A DNA stretch of 64,000 nt from Gordonia hirsuta DSM 44140 = NBRC 16056 (GTDB lineage Bacteria > Actinomycetota > Actinomycetes > Mycobacteriales > Mycobacteriaceae), in assembly GCF_000333015.1 (NCBI RefSeq), contig NZ_BANT01000027.1:1-64000 (forward strand). Direction: 5' to 3'. Both the position numbers and the translations under genes were made by a program. Below, in pieces: positions 10,528-18,475 of this stretch (the stretch's first letter is position 1; every line of letters starts with the position of its first letter). Below the pieces are notes generated by a model that saw only the letters and a list, made by a program, of their open reading frames with translations, did not search any database and had not been told where the DNA came from.

Positions 10528-10995
10528 GTGCCTGCCACCGACCATGCCCTCGATGCCACCGCCGCCGACCTGGCGACGTTCATCGACCGCCTGCTCTGCG
10601 CGGCACATGCGACCACCGGCGACTCGCTCGCCGGCGTCGAACTGTCGACCTCCCAGGTGCGCATGCTCTTTCTCCTGCTGCGCAACCCCGAGGCCAGTGC
10701 GGTGAACGAGGTGGCCGACGGGATCGGCCTGTCCATCGCCGCCGCCGGACGGGCTGCCGACAGGCTGGTCGCCGCCGGCCTCGTCGACCGGCGGGAGGAC
10801 CCGCACGATCGCCGGATGAAGCGTTTGTCACTGACCGCAGACGGCCATCACCTGCTCGAGACCCATTTCCAGGTGCACGCCTCGGCGGTGGCCGATCTCC
10901 TCGCCGTCATGCCCGACGATGTGCGCGATCGCCTGCATCACGGGATCACTGCGGCGATGGATTACCTGCCGCCCCGGCCGGGCAGCGTCCGCTGA
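10528..10995 (+). CDS. MarR-family transcriptional regulator
   Basis: A 155-residue winged-helix regulator if the GTG at 10528 is used; a TTG at 10486 would add 14 cysteine-rich residues with no family counterpart. The DNA-binding core is NEVADGIGLSIAAAGRAADRL, followed by the wing DRREDPHDRRMKRLSLTADG, which is typical of MarR. It is followed 76 bases later on the same strand by a DHA2 multidrug transporter, the usual layout for a MarR repressor that senses a substrate of its neighbour efflux pump. The inverted repeat TTGCAGCAA at 10491-10499 is a possible self-operator. Confidence 0.85.
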   Translation: MPATDHALDATAADLATFIDRLLCAAHATTGDSLAGVELSTSQVRMLFLLLRNPEASAVNEVADGIGLSIAAAGRAADRLVAAGLVDRREDPHDRRMKRLSLTADGHHLLETHFQVHASAVADLLAVMPDDVRDRLHHGITAAMDYLPPRPGSVR

Positions 10996-11071
10996 CCGCC
11001 GGCCGGCCCCGCATCGCGGCGGCCCCGCCCCCACCAGACCTTCCGACCACCCTCCCGACCGAAGGAACCCC

Positions 11072-12631
11072 ATGACACAAGCCACTCCGGCGACCGGCCC
11101 CGAGGCCGCGCCCGACAAGCTCACCCGCGACGTCCTGGTGATCGCCGGCGTCGTCGTTCTCGGCGCCATCATGTCGATCCTGGACGTGACCGTGGTCGCG
11201 GTCGCCCAGGTCGACTTCATGCTCGACTTCGACGTCTCCAACCCGGCGACGGTCGCCTGGACCATGACCGGCTACACCCTGGCCCTGGCCGCGGTGATCC
11301 CGACGGCAGGCTGGGCCGCCTCCCGGTTCGGCACCCGCAACGTCTACCTGGTGTCGCTGGTGCTGTTCCTGCTGGGCTCGCTGCTGTGTGCACTGGCCGA
11401 CAGCATCGGCATGCTGGTGGCCTTCCGCATGATCCAGGGCCTGGGCGGCGGTCTGCTGATGCCCATCGGCATGATGATCATGACCCGGGCGGCCGGCCCC
11501 GAACGGGTCGGTTCGGTGATGGCCGTTCTCGGCATCCCGATGCTGCTGGGCCCGATCGCCGGCCCCATCCTGGGCGGCTGGCTGATCGACATCGCCTCCT
11601 GGCACTGGATCTTCCTGATCAACATTCCGCTGGGCCTGATCGCCATGGTCTACGCCTGGATGGTGCTGCCGCGCGGCGATAATGCGCCGGGCCGCAAACT
11701 CGATGTGGTGGGTCTGCTGCTGCTGTCGCCGGGTCTGGCGATGTTCCTGTTCGGCGTCTCCTCCTCCGCGGAGAAGGGCACCTTCAACAACCCCCAGGTG
11801 TACGGCTTCATGATCGCCGGCGGCTTGCTGATCGCGGCCTTCATCGCCTGGGCGCTGCGCGGGCGGGTCAGTGCCCCGCTGCTGGATCTGCGGCTGTTCG
11901 CCAACCGCACGCTGACCGTCTCGGTCATCACCCTGGTCTTCTTCGCCATCGCCTTCTTCGGCGCCGGCCTGCTCTACCCGCAGTACTTCCAGCTGGTGGG
12001 CGGACAGTCGCCGATGGCGGCCGGTCTGCTGCTGGCCCCGCAGGGTCTTGGAGCCATGCTGACCATGCCGATCGCCGGCAAGCTCACCGACAAGATGGGC
12101 CCGGGCCTGTTTGTGCTGGGCGGTCTGGTGCTGATCCTGATCGGCGTGTCGATCTTCACCACCGTCGGCGCCGAACCGAACTACGTCCTGCTGTGCAGTG
12201 CCCTGTTCGTGCAGGGTCTGGGCATGGGCATGACCATGATGCCGATCATGTCCTCGGCGCTGGCCTCGTTGCGGGGTCCGCAGGTGGCCGACGGTTCGAC
12301 GATGCTCAACGCGATCCAGCAGACGGCCGCCTCGATCGGCACCGCGGTGATCACCGTGATCTTCACCGGCCTGCTGCTGGGCACCACCCGCCAGACGCTG
12401 GTGGCCGCCAGCTCCGATATCCCGGGTATGCCCAAGCCGCCCGCCGAGCTGGTGCAAGCCGCCCAGATCGATGCCGCCAACGGCTTCGGCACCACGTTCA
12501 TCGTGGCCGCGGCCCTGGTCGCCTGCTGCTTCATCCCGGCGTTCTTCCTGCCTCGCACCAAGGTCGCCGGCGGCGTCGCCGAAGAAGGCGTCGACCTGGA
12601 CGGCGGTTCCGCCCCGGTCATCGCCCACTGA
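11072..12631 (+). CDS. DHA2-family (14-helix) MFS drug transporter
   Basis: A 519-residue EmrB/QacA-type proton antiporter. The first helix ends in SILDVTVVAVAQ, the DHA2 motif; motif A-like sequence is degenerate, and the family motif C region reads GIPMLLGPIAGPILGGWLI. About fourteen hydrophobic segments are spread from residue 22 to 490. The chosen ATG at 11072 follows GAAGGAA; the frame is open to 10919, but that part overlaps marR. The marR-like gene directly upstream probably controls it. A 560-codon minus-strand frame is a shadow. Substrate cannot be read from the sequence. Confidence 0.93.
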   Translation: MTQATPATGPEAAPDKLTRDVLVIAGVVVLGAIMSILDVTVVAVAQVDFMLDFDVSNPATVAWTMTGYTLALAAVIPTAGWAASRFGTRNVYLVSLVLFLLGSLLCALADSIGMLVAFRMIQGLGGGLLMPIGMMIMTRAAGPERVGSVMAVLGIPMLLGPIAGPILGGWLIDIASWHWIFLINIPLGLIAMVYAWMVLPRGDNAPGRKLDVVGLLLLSPGLAMFLFGVSSSAEKGTFNNPQVYGFMIAGGLLIAAFIAWALRGRVSAPLLDLRLFANRTLTVSVITLVFFAIAFFGAGLLYPQYFQLVGGQSPMAAGLLLAPQGLGAMLTMPIAGKLTDKMGPGLFVLGGLVLILIGVSIFTTVGAEPNYVLLCSALFVQGLGMGMTMMPIMSSALASLRGPQVADGSTMLNAIQQTAASIGTAVITVIFTGLLLGTTRQTLVAASSDIPGMPKPPAELVQAAQIDAANGFGTTFIVAAALVACCFIPAFFLPRTKVAGGVAEEGVDLDGGSAPVIAH

Positions 12632-12641
12632 CCGGAGCCGG

Positions 12642-13427
12642 CTACGGCCGGATCTTCGACAAGAACGCTTCGACGGCGCCCCGGTAGATCTCCGGGGCGT
12701 CGTCGTGCACCAGGTGCCCGGCGCCGCGGACCAGCAGGTGTTCGGCCGCCGGATTACGCCGGGCCATCTGCTCCATCTGGCCGGGCGGGGTGACGGTGTA
12801 TTCGGCCTCGATCAGCAACGACGGCGCCGTCACCGCTTCCCACTGTCCCCAGAAGTCCCGCGATCCCCACTCCTCGGCCAGCGCCGCCCAGACCGGGATC
12901 CGGCCGTGCAGGCACCCGTCGTCGAGGGCCTCGTAGAAGTAGCGGCCGGCCACCGGCCCGAAGTACTCGACAGCCTGATCCAGGTCGGTGAAGCGCTGCG
13001 GCCACTGGGCGAACCACGGCTGCCAGGTTCCGGTGGTGCGCCCCCGGAAATCCGGGGCCATATCCTCCACGACCAGCGCCGAGACCAGCTCCGGATATTC
13101 CGCGGCGGTGCACCAGGCGTGCAGACCGCCCATCGAATGACCGATCAGCACCGCCGGACCGCGGTCGATCCAGGTCAGGATCTCGGCGACATCGGCGACG
13201 AACCGCTCGGTCGACAGCTCCGCGGCGGTGGGTTCGCCCACCGCATCGGCCCCCTGGTGGAAGGCCGCGTCGAAGGTGAAGACGCGCCCGTAGCGGCGAA
13301 GCCACGGGATCTGCCGGCACCAGGTACGGCCCCGCCCCATCAGCCCGTGCAGCAGCACGATCGCACCGCGGTCGTCGGCGATCTGGTCGGCGGCACCGTG
13401 GTCGAGCAACCCGGCTGTGGCGTTCAC
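12642..13427 (-). CDS. Alpha/beta hydrolase (Rv3591c-like)
   Basis: A 261-residue alpha/beta hydrolase. Visible parts are the oxyanion segment VLLHGLMGRG, the nucleophile elbow IGHSMGGLHAW (Ser about 102) and the C-terminal catalytic histidine in GAGHLVHDDAP. The start is the GTG at 13427, preceded by AAGGTGG; the frame continues upstream to 13517 without a better site. M. tuberculosis also carries a hydrolase, Rv3591c, beside mhuD, and here the gene is divergent from mhuD. The substrate is unknown; a lactone, ester or epoxide would all fit the fold. It converges on the MFS gene with a 10-base gap. Confidence 0.87.
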   Translation of the reverse strand: MNATAGLLDHGAADQIADDRGAIVLLHGLMGRGRTWCRQIPWLRRYGRVFTFDAAFHQGADAVGEPTAAELSTERFVADVAEILTWIDRGPAVLIGHSMGGLHAWCTAAEYPELVSALVVEDMAPDFRGRTTGTWQPWFAQWPQRFTDLDQAVEYFGPVAGRYFYEALDDGCLHGRIPVWAALAEEWGSRDFWGQWEAVTAPSLLIEAEYTVTPPGQMEQMARRNPAAEHLLVRGAGHLVHDDAPEIYRGAVEAFLSKIRP

Positions 13428-13554
13428 GAGTAGCCACCTTAGCGTCCGCGGCCGGGCACAACCGTCACCGGCGCACCCGACCGTCGCCGAATCGGGCGAT
13501 CGGTGACACCTGTGCACATCCGTGCCGGTTGTGCGTGACGGTTATGCATGCCGA

Positions 13555-13578
13555 GATTCTGCCCACGCCCGCAGAATC
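13555..13578. promoter_or_regulatory. Inverted repeat upstream of mhuD
   Basis: GATTCTGC (13555-13562) and GCAGAATC (13571-13578) are perfect inverted arms eight bases apart. The arms extend to 11 bases with one mismatch (13553-13581). The site is 29 bases before the mhuD ATG and may bind a regulator of heme use. Confidence 0.5.
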
Positions 13579-13607
13579 CCGCCGGTGCGCTCCGTAAGCT
13601 CGGGGGC

Positions 13608-13913
13608 ATGAGCATTGTGAAGATCAACGCGATCCATGTCCCGCAGGGCCAGGGCCCTGAACTCGAGAAGCGCTTCGCCGCGCGCGCCGGCGTCGTCGAC
13701 AAGGCGGCCGGTTTCCTGGGCTTCCAGCTGCTGCGCCCGACCAAGGGCGACGACCGCTACTTCGTGGTGACCCAGTGGGCCGATGAGCAGAGCTACGACG
13801 CCTGGGCCAACGGCGATGCGCGGGCCGCCCACAAGAGCGACCGCAAGCCGGTGGCCACCGGTGCGGACCTGCTGGAGTTCGAGGTGGTCGTCGACGTCAA
13901 GCCGGCGAGCTGA
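13608..13913 (+). CDS. mhuD: MhuD-type heme-degrading monooxygenase
   Basis: A 101-residue ABM-fold protein that matches M. tuberculosis MhuD (Rv3592). The heme-pocket residues are at identical positions: Asn7 in VKINAIH, Trp66 in AWANG and the heme ligand His75 in AAHK. MhuD is a dimer that binds two hemes and opens them to mycobilin while releasing iron. The neighbouring hydrolase has the same arrangement in M. tuberculosis. An inverted repeat lies 29 bases upstream; no clear IdeR box is seen. The next gene, 69 bases on, has its own KstR promoter. Confidence 0.93.
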   Translation: MSIVKINAIHVPQGQGPELEKRFAARAGVVDKAAGFLGFQLLRPTKGDDRYFVVTQWADEQSYDAWANGDARAAHKSDRKPVATGADLLEFEVVVDVKPAS

Positions 13914-13933
13914 GCAGAGAGCTCCCCACGGAA

Positions 13934-13947
13934 TAGAACGTGTTCTA
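13934..13947. promoter_or_regulatory. KstR operator before the aldehyde dehydrogenase gene
   Basis: TAGAACGTGTTCTA matches TNNAACNNGTTNNA exactly and is 35 bases upstream of the ATG at 13983. Confidence 0.9.
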
Positions 13948-13982
13948 GTATCGGGTGAACGATCACGAACGCAGGAGCACGC

Positions 13983-15443
13983 ATGTCCCAGGTCACCGCA
14001 ATCCACACCGATCAGCTGTACATCGGCGGACGCTGGGTGGCGCCGCACAGCGGTGACCGCCTGGAGGTCTTCTCACCGGCCACCGGCGAACTGATCGGCA
14101 GCGTCCCCTCGGCCGATGCGGCCGACGTCGACGCCGCGGTCACCGCCGCGCGGGAGGCGTTCGATTCGGGCGAGTGGCGCAACACCCCGCCCGCCGAACG
14201 TGCGGCGGTGCTGCGGCGTGCCGCCGAGCTGATCAATGAGCGCGGCGGACAGATCGGTGCGCTGATCTCGGCCGAGATGGGCGCGACCCCCGCCGATGTG
14301 GCGACCCTGCAGCAGTTGCCGGGTACCGGCGTGCTCGCCGGTTATGCCGATGCCGCCGACACGTATCCGTGGGAGGAGAAGCGCACCGGCATTTTCGGCG
14401 AGACCCTGGTGGTGCGCGAGCCCGTCGGTGTGGTCGGGGCGATCACCGCCTGGAATGTGCCGCTGTTCCTGCTGTGCAACAAGTTCGGTCCGGCCTTGGC
14501 AGCCGGGTGTTCGGTGGTGCTCAAACCCGCGCCGGAAACCCCGCTCAACGCCAACCTGCTCGCCGAACTGTTCACCGAAGCGGGTGTGCCCGAAGGGGTC
14601 ATCTCGGTGGTGCCCGGCGGTGTGGAGACCGGCCGGGCGCTGGTGGATCACCCGGGCGTGGACAAAATCACCTTCACCGGCTCGACCGCGGCCGGCCGGG
14701 CGATCGCCGCCCGCTGCGGTGAGACCCTCAAACGCTGCACCCTGGAGCTGGGCGGCAAATCGGCGGCCATCGTGCTCGACGACGTCGATATCGCCGCAGC
14801 CGCCCCCATGCTGGTCTTCTCCGGCATGCTCAATGCCGGCCAGGCCTGTGTCGCCCAGACCCGCGTGCTGGTCCCCCGCTCGCGGCACGACGAGATCGTG
14901 CAGGCCATGGTCGATGTGGCCGCCACCTTCACCCCCGGGCTGCCGTCGGATCCGGAGACCAAGATCGGTCCGCTGATCACCTCGGCGCAGCATGACAAGG
15001 TGACCGACTACATCGAGCGCGGCAAGGCCGACGGGGCCACCGCCGTCCTGGAGGTGGCCGGTCCGCGGGTCGGCACCGAACAGTGGGTCGGCCCGACCAT
15101 CTTCACCGGCGTCACCAACGACATGACGATCGCGCGCGAAGAGATCTTCGGCCCGGTGGTCAGCGTGATCGCCTACGACGACGTCGACGAGGCCATCGCC
15201 ATCGCCAACGACTCCGACTACGGACTGGCCGGTTCGGTGTGGACCGCCGACATCGCCCGCGGCGTCGACATCGCCAAGCAGATCCGTACCGGCACCATGG
15301 GCATCAACTGGTACGCCATCGACCCGGCCTCACCGTTCGGCGGCTACAAGGGGTCCGGTATCGGACGGGAGAACGGCCGCGAGGGCCTGGAGTCGTACCT
15401 GGAGCACAAGTCGATCCTCATGCCGATGGGCTACTCCAGCTGA
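13983..15443 (+). CDS. NAD(P)-dependent aldehyde dehydrogenase, KstR-boxed
   Basis: A 486-residue ALDH superfamily member. The catalytic glutamate lies in LELGGKSA (about residue 256) and the nucleophile cysteine in NAGQACVAQTR (about 290); the coenzyme motif FTGSTAAGR is intact. The KstR operator at 13934-13947 puts it in the cholesterol regulon, like Rv0223c, an aldehyde dehydrogenase reported as KstR-controlled in M. tuberculosis. It may oxidise a side-chain or retro-aldol-derived aldehyde; that is inference. It is not an acylating propionaldehyde dehydrogenase of the HsaG type, since it has the ordinary ALDH motifs. A strong hairpin follows at 15455-15483. Confidence 0.9.
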   Translation: MSQVTAIHTDQLYIGGRWVAPHSGDRLEVFSPATGELIGSVPSADAADVDAAVTAAREAFDSGEWRNTPPAERAAVLRRAAELINERGGQIGALISAEMGATPADVATLQQLPGTGVLAGYADAADTYPWEEKRTGIFGETLVVREPVGVVGAITAWNVPLFLLCNKFGPALAAGCSVVLKPAPETPLNANLLAELFTEAGVPEGVISVVPGGVETGRALVDHPGVDKITFTGSTAAGRAIAARCGETLKRCTLELGGKSAAIVLDDVDIAAAAPMLVFSGMLNAGQACVAQTRVLVPRSRHDEIVQAMVDVAATFTPGLPSDPETKIGPLITSAQHDKVTDYIERGKADGATAVLEVAGPRVGTEQWVGPTIFTGVTNDMTIAREEIFGPVVSVIAYDDVDEAIAIANDSDYGLAGSVWTADIARGVDIAKQIRTGTMGINWYAIDPASPFGGYKGSGIGRENGREGLESYLEHKSILMPMGYSS

Positions 15444-15454
15444 CAGCCGGTGCA

Positions 15455-15483
15455 GCGACCGGCCGGGCACCCGGTTCGGTCGC
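15455..15483. terminator. Shared hairpin between the ALDH gene and the mce4 operon end
   Basis: GCGACCG (15455-15461) pairs with CGGTCGC (15477-15483), enclosing CCGGG-CA-CCCGG. It lies in the 55-base gap between convergent genes and could terminate both. Confidence 0.6.
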
Positions 15484-15498
15484 TCACCGGCCGGTCGA

Positions 15499-16128
15499 TC
15501 ACCCGGCCGGGATCTGTTCTGCCGGTGGCGCCGACTCGGCCGCCGGACCGCTGCTGCCGGCCGGTGGCGAGACCGGGATCGACTGGCGCGGACCGCTGTC
15601 GCCCTCGCCCGGGCCCTCCACCGCTTCGCGCAGGGTCTCGTCGTCGATCATCTGCGCATCGTTGACCAGCCAGGTGTCGCCTCGGCGTTCCATCCCGTAG
15701 ACGATGCGCGCCGGGGTCACCTGGATGTCTTCGGTGGTGGCGCGCGAGGCCGACTGGTTGATGAACAGCAGGACCCGGGCGGTGGTGCGGGTGTTCTCGA
15801 TGACCCCCGACCCCTGGTCGGTCACCGTCGCCACGATCTGCTGCTGCTTCACCGATTCGGCGATGCGATGGGTGACGACGTTCTCCTCGTACTCCTTCTT
15901 CGCCTGCCCGGTCAGATGGGTCATCATGAAGGTGATGTTGTCGGAGATGGTCTCCGGGTTCCAGGCGTACATCTTCTGCGCGTACAGTCGCGCGGCGTCC
16001 AGTGCACTGGTGCGGGCCTGCTCCTGCGCGCGGGCCTGTCCGTAGAGCACGCCGAGCACCCCCGTCGCCACCAGGACCAGCACCACCAGGGCAGCGAAGA
16101 GCGCCGCGATCAGTTTGCGTGCTTTCAC
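15499..16128 (-). CDS. mas4B: Mce-associated membrane protein 2 (Rv3492c-like)
   Basis: A 209-residue protein with one N-terminal membrane helix (about 5-29) and an extracytoplasmic domain that resembles the Mce-associated, VirB8-like fold (YAWNPETISDNITF, GMERRGDTWLVNDAQMI). The C-terminal 40 residues are Pro/Ser/Ala-rich. It is the last gene of the mce4 operon and overlaps the preceding Mas gene by four bases (ATGA). Mas proteins are thought to stabilise the Mce1/Mce4 importer assembly. The symbol is my label by analogy. Confidence 0.85.
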   Translation of the reverse strand: MKARKLIAALFAALVVLVLVATGVLGVLYGQARAQEQARTSALDAARLYAQKMYAWNPETISDNITFMMTHLTGQAKKEYEENVVTHRIAESVKQQQIVATVTDQGSGVIENTRTTARVLLFINQSASRATTEDIQVTPARIVYGMERRGDTWLVNDAQMIDDETLREAVEGPGEGDSGPRQSIPVSPPAGSSGPAAESAPPAEQIPAG

Positions 16129-17090
16129 CAGACGAACTCCAGATCGGTCGCCTTCAGCTCATCGTTGATCCTGGTCATCCCGACCAGGAAGCGGAACGTC
16201 TGATACAGCGGTTCCTGCTGACCGTCCTTGGTGCGACTCTCCCAGCCGATCACCATCAAGACGGTCCCCTGCTTCTCGGTGGCCTCGCTGACCGCTTCGG
16301 TCAGCACCGTGGTCTTGGTGACCGCATCGGCCTGGCGGATCATTTCCGAGACCTGCTTCATGTTCTCTTTGAACACCTGCTGAGCCCGGCCGCTGGTCTT
16401 CTCCAGGGCCAGCTCGTACATCGCGTCCGCGTTCTCGGCATCCAGGGTGGTCATCTGCACCACCACCTGGCGGGCGAAGGCGGTGTACTCGGCGCGCAGA
16501 TCACGCTCGTTGTGCAGCCGGACCAGTCCCACCGACAGCAGGATCGAGCCGACCAGACCGGCGATCAGCAGCACCGCGCCCGCCGCGAAGGCCAAGGCCC
16601 GCATCGACCTGCTACCCGTGCTGCGCGCGGGCGCGGCTTCGGCGGCGGTACGACGGCGACTGGCGGCCAGGCGGCGGTCGCGGTACGACACCGCATCGGC
16701 TTCGCTGATCACCACTTCGAGTGTCTCGTCGGCCGCAGCGTCGGCGCCTGCAGGAGCCTCGGGCGCCGCCGGCGATCCGCTGTCGACGGCCACGCCACGG
16801 TCGCTACCCGAGTCACGGTCGGTGCTCGAGTCGGTGCCGGCCGGAGAATCGGGACCGGCAGCACCCGCCGACGGCGGCCGGACCGACTTGCGCCGGCCCC
16901 GCCGCCCCAGCGGGCTGGTCTTGACCACCGAGACCGCGGCCGGCCGCGTCTGGTCCACGCCGTCGTTCTGGTCTGCGTCGTTCTGGTCTGCGTCGTTCTG
17001 GTCTGCGCCGTTCTGGTCTGCGTCGTTCTGGTCTGCGGAATGCTCGTCTGGATTCAGGACTGCACCGTCTTCGTGATCAGGTCGTACCAT
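16125..17090 (-). CDS. mas4A: Mce-associated membrane protein 1 (Rv3493c-like) with ADQND repeats
   Basis: A 321-residue protein. A long acidic cytoplasmic N-terminus (about 1-170) contains five tandem ADQND units near residues 19-43. One membrane helix lies near 180 (AFAAGAVLLIAGLVGSILL), followed by an extracytoplasmic VirB8-like domain ending YQTFRFLVGMTRINDELKA. The coding region overlaps the 3' end of mce4F by 37 bases, which is long for this operon, so a later start is possible; the initiation site at 17090 has only a weak AAGAAGAAGA. Mas proteins are accessory to Mce transporters. The Asp/Gln/Asn repeat is unusual and probably strain-variable. Confidence 0.83.
   Translation of the reverse strand: MVRPDHEDGAVLNPDEHSADQNDADQNGADQNDADQNDADQNDGVDQTRPAAVSVVKTSPLGRRGRRKSVRPPSAGAAGPDSPAGTDSSTDRDSGSDRGVAVDSGSPAAPEAPAGADAAADETLEVVISEADAVSYRDRRLAASRRRTAAEAAPARSTGSRSMRALAFAAGAVLLIAGLVGSILLSVGLVRLHNERDLRAEYTAFARQVVVQMTTLDAENADAMYELALEKTSGRAQQVFKENMKQVSEMIRQADAVTKTTVLTEAVSEATEKQGTVLMVIGWESRTKDGQQEPLYQTFRFLVGMTRINDELKATDLEFVW
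16962..17036. repeat. Five-copy 15-base coding repeat
   Basis: The unit GTCGTTCTGGTCTGC is repeated five times (16962, 16977, 16992, 17007, 17022), with one C-for-T change in the fourth copy. On the minus strand it encodes ADQND. Confidence 0.92.
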
Positions 17091-18475
17091 TGCGTCTTCT
17101 TCTTGTCCGCCTGCTTACCCAGTCCGGCATTGTAGATATTGCCGTCCGGACCGATGAAATCGCCGGTCTCCGGATCGTACGTCGTGGCGTAGGTGGCGGG
17201 CGTCGGGTCATGGGTCGTCGGGCTCCCCGGCACCAGGTGCCCGGCCGGCTGTTTGGGCAGGTTGGTGCCCGGCAGACCGTTCGGGAAGGCGACGTTATCG
17301 CGCGGGGACTGCTGGAAGCCGGTGGCGCACTCGGCCGGGGTCGGCGCCCGGCGGCCCGGGTATTCCACACACGGGAAGTTACGGGCGCCGCGGACCGAGG
17401 ACTGCGCGTCCTGCGGCAGGCGGCACAGCACACCCGGCGGCACATCCTGCGGGGTCTGCTCGCTGGGAAAACGCCATTGGGAGTCTGGCATAAAGCCCAC
17501 CGTGCAGGTCGGCGGGTCCTGGAAACCCAGGGTGAAGTTCACGTTCGGCCCGTAGGCGTTGGTGCCGTTGTTGATCGCAGTGATCAGCACCGCCAGTGTG
17601 CGCGGGTACAGCACGATGGTCTGCCGCAGGTTCGGCAGGTACACCGCCATGGTGCGCGCATCGACGCTCAGGTTGGAGATGGCCTGCGGGAAGGTGGTGC
17701 TCACATCGTTGAACAGCTTCTCCGCCGAACTCGCCGTCCCGGGTCCGCGCTGCAGGATGCCGGTGATATCGCTCTTGTGCGCCCGCAGCTGATCGGTCAC
17801 CGTCGTCAAATCACGGGTCCAGTTCCGGATGTCGTCGGCCGTCCGGTTCTGGGTAGCCAGGATCGGGCCCGCCTCTTCGACCAGCGCATTGACCGTGTCG
17901 ACGTTCTTGTCGAACTCCCCGACGAACAGGATCATCGAATCCAGCAGCCGTTGCAGCGCCGGACCGGTGCCATTGAAGGCCAAGAAGGCCTCGTCCATCA
18001 CCTGGCGCAACTGCGTGTCGTTGACCGCGTCCAGCAGCGCATCGGCCTGATCGAGCATGGAGGAGATCTCCACCGGCATATCGGTCACCTCGACGGTGGC
18101 GCCGTTGTGCAGATTGCCGCCGCCCGGCCCGGTCGGCGTGAATTCGACGAACTGTTCACCGATGGCCGAGACACTGCGCACCACCGCGGTGGAGTTCGCC
18201 GGGATCGTCGCCGAAGAGTTGATGGTCAACTCGGCGCCGACCCCGTCGGAGGTCAGCCACATACCGGTCACCTTGCCGACGTCGACACCCCGGAAGCTGA
18301 CGTTGGCGTTCTTGTACAGCCCGCCCGAGGCCGGCATCTGCAGGGTGACGCGGTAGCTGCCGATGCCCATCATCTGCGGGATCCGGATGTAGAACACGGC
18401 CATCGCGACGATCGCGATCACCGTCACGATCGAGAAGATGAGCAACTGTCCACGGACGAACGACGTGATCTTCAT
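17054..18475 (-). CDS. mce4F: Mce4F, MCE-domain subunit of the sterol importer
   Basis: A 473-residue MCE protein. An N-terminal helix (about 10-30) is followed by the MCE domain (about 38-115; VSFRGVDVGKVTGM), then a long helical needle-forming region and a C-terminal segment with several cysteines (DPPTCTVGF, GVLCRLPQD, FPCVEYPG, AECATGF). Six Mce subunits form a hexameric tube carrying lipid through the envelope. The gene overlaps mce4E by one base at 18475. It is the last MCE subunit, and its order matches M. tuberculosis Rv3494c. Confidence 0.95.
   Translation of the reverse strand: MKITSFVRGQLLIFSIVTVIAIVAMAVFYIRIPQMMGIGSYRVTLQMPASGGLYKNANVSFRGVDVGKVTGMWLTSDGVGAELTINSSATIPANSTAVVRSVSAIGEQFVEFTPTGPGGGNLHNGATVEVTDMPVEISSMLDQADALLDAVNDTQLRQVMDEAFLAFNGTGPALQRLLDSMILFVGEFDKNVDTVNALVEEAGPILATQNRTADDIRNWTRDLTTVTDQLRAHKSDITGILQRGPGTASSAEKLFNDVSTTFPQAISNLSVDARTMAVYLPNLRQTIVLYPRTLAVLITAINNGTNAYGPNVNFTLGFQDPPTCTVGFMPDSQWRFPSEQTPQDVPPGVLCRLPQDAQSSVRGARNFPCVEYPGRRAPTPAECATGFQQSPRDNVAFPNGLPGTNLPKQPAGHLVPGSPTTHDPTPATYATTYDPETGDFIGPDGNIYNAGLGKQADKKKTQWYDLITKTVQS

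Noticed and set aside
10946-12628. A 560-codon minus-strand frame opposite the MFS transporter
   Set aside because: His/Gln/Asp-rich composition with no domain; it mirrors a well-supported transporter gene.
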